Assembly: GCF_015277775.1 (NCBI RefSeq)
Contig: NZ_CP063849.1
Coordinates: 8,447,501 to 8,511,500, forward strand
DNA from: Paludibaculum fermentans
GTDB lineage: Bacteria; Acidobacteriota; Terriglobia; Bryobacterales; Bryobacteraceae
Reading direction: 5' to 3'
Length of the DNA: 64,000 nt
In this document: piece by piece, positions 61,683-64,000 of the stretch
How positions within the stretch are numbered: position 1 is the stretch's first letter
Layout: each line of letters starts with the position of its first letter
Notes under the pieces: generated by a model
Told to the model about the DNA's origin: nothing
The model's input: only the letters and a program-made list of their open reading frames with translations
Databases searched by the model: none
Position numbers and translations under genes: made by a program

Positions 61683-61910
61683 CCCGCGACTGAGCCAAGG
61701 TCCGCCGAACCCTGCAGCCAGGCCCGCCGGGCGTTCAGTCCCGGAGCGAAGCGACGGGCTCGCCCACGCACCCAATTCGTCCCCTCTCACTCCATCGGCA
61801 GCCGGAGAGCGTGCGGTTCGTCCAGGCGCGGACAAAACAAAGGGGGCACGATCTCAACGATCGATGCCCCCATTTCGAAGAAACAGAACTCAGCTGAGTC
61901 GACGCCGAGC

Positions 61911-63497
61911 CTACAGCTTCAACTCCCACCCCTTGCGAAGGAATGGCTGCAGATACTTGTTCGCTTCCGGACTGTTCGTAAACCGGCCCTTCTCCCCGTC
62001 ATAATTCAACTTGCCGGGCACCCGCAGCGCAATCGCCCCCAGCGCCAGCCACTCAATGTACTTCGCCGCCACCGGGAACTGGGACACACCCGGAGCTCCG
62101 CCCTTACATGCGCGGATCCAATCCTGCTGATGGTTGATGCCCCGCTGCAGCATCTGCGGCGGCAGTTTGTACTCCGCCCAGCGCGACGCCGGCAGCAGCC
62201 ACACACCCTCGCCGCGGGTCGTCGTGGCCATGTACCCCTTCGAGCCCACGAACACCGCTCCATTGCCCGGAGCCCGCATCTTCGCCTCCGCGGTCAGCGC
62301 GCCGCCCGGTCCACCCGGACCACCAGGTCCACCCGGCCCGCCCGGACGCGGACCCATGCCCGGAGGCCGCGGTCCACCCGGAGCGAACACACCCGGAGCC
62401 GGCTTTCCATCAATACCCAACCGGTCGCCAACCATCATCGTTCCGTCGCCCGTACTCAGGAAGGGCCGACCCTTTTCCGCCAGATTGTTCATCGATGGGA
62501 ACAGCCGGTCTCCCTCAGCCATGCCCGGAGGATTCTCGAAATCGCCGCGCATATTCTGGTAGGCGTGGACCGTCACTGGCGGCATGTTCGCCCGGGCAGG
62601 GAACTCAAACACCAGGTGCGCCCGCAGCGGCCACAGCCACTCGCTCTTGCCCTCCACGAACACACACTCCACGCTCGTCGGCGAGGCCTTGTCCAACTGC
62701 AGCGCCAGGTGCGCCGGCCCCAGGTTGTGCACCAGCCAGTCGCCCAGCGAACCGCCCGTCGAGAAGTCCTGGAACGCCCGCCACTGGTTCGTCATCAGCG
62801 GATTGAAGTCCCGTGGCTTCGCCGGGCCGAGCCACAGATCCCAATCCAGCGTCCCGGGGACCTCTGTCTTTTCCGGACCCGTCTCGGGGATCTTCGGCTG
62901 CCCGCCGTAGATGCCGCCCGTCCACGCATGCAGTTCCTTCACCTCGCCGATATCGCCCGACCATAGGATCTCGCACGCCGTCTTCGTGGCTTCGTGATTG
63001 AAGCCCTGATTCCCCATCTGCGTGGCCACTTTGTACTTGGCGGCCGCTTCCACCAGCAGCCGCGTCTCGTGCACCGTGCGCGTCAGCGGCTTCTCGCAGT
63101 ACACGTGCTTGCCGTGCTGCATCGCGGCCAGCGCGATGGGCGTGTGCATATGGTCCGGCGTCGCAACCATCACCGCGTCCACCGTCTTCTCGGTCTCCAG
63201 CAGCTTGCGGAAATCCTTGTACTTTGTCGCCTTCTCGTACGTCGTGAAGGCCTTCGCGGCCCGCTTCTCATCGACGTCGCAGAGCGCAACGACATTCTCC
63301 GTGGGCGTCACGCCCATCAGGATCTCCGGACCCCGGATGCCCACGCCAATCGCGGCGATGTTCAGCTTCTCGTTCGGCGATTTGTAGCCGGCAGCCCGCA
63401 GGGAAGCCACGCTTCCGAAGCCGCCTGTCGGAATTGCGCCGGCCAGAAGAGATCCATAAAAGAAGTAACGTCTCGAAAATCCGCCGTCTGGCATCAT
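61911..63497 (-). CDS. Exported Gfo/Idh/MocA-family oxidoreductase
   Basis: 528 aa. A twin-Arg-like leader (FSRRYFFYGSLLAGAIPTGG) suggests Tat export of a folded cofactor-bound protein. The Rossmann domain has NIAAIGVGIRGPE, VVALCDVDEKRA, DAVMVATPDHMHTPIAL and the EKP motif HVYCEKPLTRTV. The C-terminal alpha/beta domain contains GGSLGDWLVHNLGPAHLAL. Near residues 380-405 lies a collagen-like insert of repeated GPGGPGG. Members use NAD(P) to oxidise or reduce sugars; acidobacterial genomes often have many such exported copies. Its neighbour is a GH92 glycosidase on the same strand, which fits a carbohydrate role. Confidence 0.9.
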   Translation of the reverse strand: MMPDGGFSRRYFFYGSLLAGAIPTGGFGSVASLRAAGYKSPNEKLNIAAIGVGIRGPEILMGVTPTENVVALCDVDEKRAAKAFTTYEKATKYKDFRKLLETEKTVDAVMVATPDHMHTPIALAAMQHGKHVYCEKPLTRTVHETRLLVEAAAKYKVATQMGNQGFNHEATKTACEILWSGDIGEVKELHAWTGGIYGGQPKIPETGPEKTEVPGTLDWDLWLGPAKPRDFNPLMTNQWRAFQDFSTGGSLGDWLVHNLGPAHLALQLDKASPTSVECVFVEGKSEWLWPLRAHLVFEFPARANMPPVTVHAYQNMRGDFENPPGMAEGDRLFPSMNNLAEKGRPFLSTGDGTMMVGDRLGIDGKPAPGVFAPGGPRPPGMGPRPGGPGGPGGPGGPGGALTAEAKMRAPGNGAVFVGSKGYMATTTRGEGVWLLPASRWAEYKLPPQMLQRGINHQQDWIRACKGGAPGVSQFPVAAKYIEWLALGAIALRVPGKLNYDGEKGRFTNSPEANKYLQPFLRKGWELKL

Positions 63498-63759
63498 GGC
63501 CTCCTAATCGATATGAAGTGCGGCTGGTTGGCTCTAACAGGCGTCGCTGTCAGGAGGGTGCACCGGCCTGGAGTCTTCGGACACCGAAAGGCGCAGCACT
63601 CATCCGCTCGTTTCTGCTCGTTGATTCTATTGCGATTGCCTGCCGAGAGCAAGCAACCGGCCCCCACGGCGAAACCCGAGCACCTATCGAAAGGCCCGCG
63701 CCGCGAAGGGCGGACTCTTCCGCCCCACGCACCCAATCTTGTTCATCGGGATCTGATCC

Positions 63760-64000
63760 CTACTTCGTCATCGACGGCGGAGCCGCTTCCACCGCCGAAG
63801 CAAACTGCTTGTTCGGCTCGGCGCCCATTCGGAACACGATCTTCCCTCCATCCGCGATCGCCGAATGCGGGAACCACGCCTTTTCATACGGCTTGCCATT
63901 CAGGGTCACCGACTGGATGTACTTGTCATCCGCCGACTTCCTGACAGCCTCCACCACCAGTTTTCGGCCCGCGCCCATGTCGATCGTCGCCCGGTCAAAC
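63760..64000 (-). CDS. C-terminal end of a GH92 family glycosidase (cut by right edge)
   Basis: The frame is open to the window edge (FDRATIDMGAGRKLVVEAVR and onward), so only the last 80 residues are visible. KYIQSVTLNGKPYEKAWFPHSAIADGGKIVFRMG followed by PNKQFASAVEAAPPS (described as the region 63770-63905) is the typical C-terminal beta-domain of GH92 alpha-mannosidases (YIQ-x-x-x-LNGKP, GG-x-x-x-F-x-MG-x-x-PN). The catalytic part is outside. The ATG at 63978 is an internal Met, not a start. Confidence 0.78.
   Translation of the reverse strand, partial: FDRATIDMGAGRKLVVEAVRKSADDKYIQSVTLNGKPYEKAWFPHSAIADGGKIVFRMGAEPNKQFASAVEAAPPSMTK

Larger units (their letters stand above)
60278..61910. 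other. Repeat-rich non-coding region (1633 bases)
   Basis: No gene with family features or a ribosome site is seen on either strand. Frames of 223-242 codons are open on the minus strand but are built from the repeats. The region contains one copy of the 41-base repeat, three copies of a CTGTGGCGGAAG element, and a seven-unit degenerate tandem array. 60290-60650 holds nothing I can name. Confidence 0.6.

Noticed and set aside
52265-61910. An integrated element with tRNA-Ser as attachment site
   Set aside because: No integrase gene and no repeat of the tRNA 3' end (GGGTTCGAATCCC region) were found to the right, so only a loose accessory zone is claimed.

Overview
The window is high-GC and densely coding, with short intergenic gaps and many start/stop overlaps. 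It most resembles a soil Acidobacteriota chromosome of the Bryobacterales/Solibacter type. That placement is an inference from gene content and style: a fused AroDE, a PEGA/TPR serine-threonine kinase, an MqnD-type futalosine enzyme, a small DUF5818-like protein, a Tat-type Gfo/Idh/MocA protein and a GH92 end. No rRNA gene or marker comparison is available to prove it.

Layout. 1-13686: type VI secretion operon on the + strand: tssC (cut by the left edge), two hcp genes, tagJ/impE, tssA, tssE, tssF, tssG, tssH/clpV and a vgrG with a long Ala/Gly/Gln-rich tail. tssB, J, K, L and M are not in the window and are presumably upstream. 13882-18915: a 1677-aa kinase-TPR-TM-PEGA protein. 18924-33831: mixed chromosomal genes: STAS protein, LssY_C plus PAP2 pair, LacI regulator, HEAT-repeat protein, MqnD, a hybrid histidine kinase, an alpha/beta hydrolase, a GGDEF-EAL protein, an amidase-like pseudoenzyme and AroDE. 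33889-39767: a DeoC-like protein, then the Tol-Pal set (tolQ-R-A-B-pal-cpoB in transcription order). 39931-42595: recN, a WbuC-type cupin and a NosL-like lipoprotein. 42598-52128: a Cus-type copper/silver RND efflux operon, divergent from a ZraSR/NtrC-like two-component system.

52265-52354 is tRNA-Ser(CGA). The following 9.5 kb looks like an accessory, partly decaying zone. It contains an intact winged-helix regulator in front of a nucleotidyltransferase (AbiEii-like) gene broken by a stop codon and a frameshift, a second decayed fragment of similar type, TATATA-centred palindromes, a TetR-linked five-gene operon with two matching candidate operators, a MarR-epimerase pair with twin candidate operators, a 41-nt dispersed repeat in two copies, and a 1.6-kb non-coding stretch with inverted repeats and a seven-unit degenerate tandem array (61106-61543). 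The window ends with a secreted Gfo/Idh/MocA-family protein and the 3' end of a GH92 glycosidase gene.

The least explained features are the 61106-61543 array, the broken regulator/nucleotidyltransferase pair, the two enzyme-family proteins lacking key catalytic residues (amidase-like, DeoC-like), and the VgrG tail. All family calls come from reading motifs by eye; no database search was run.
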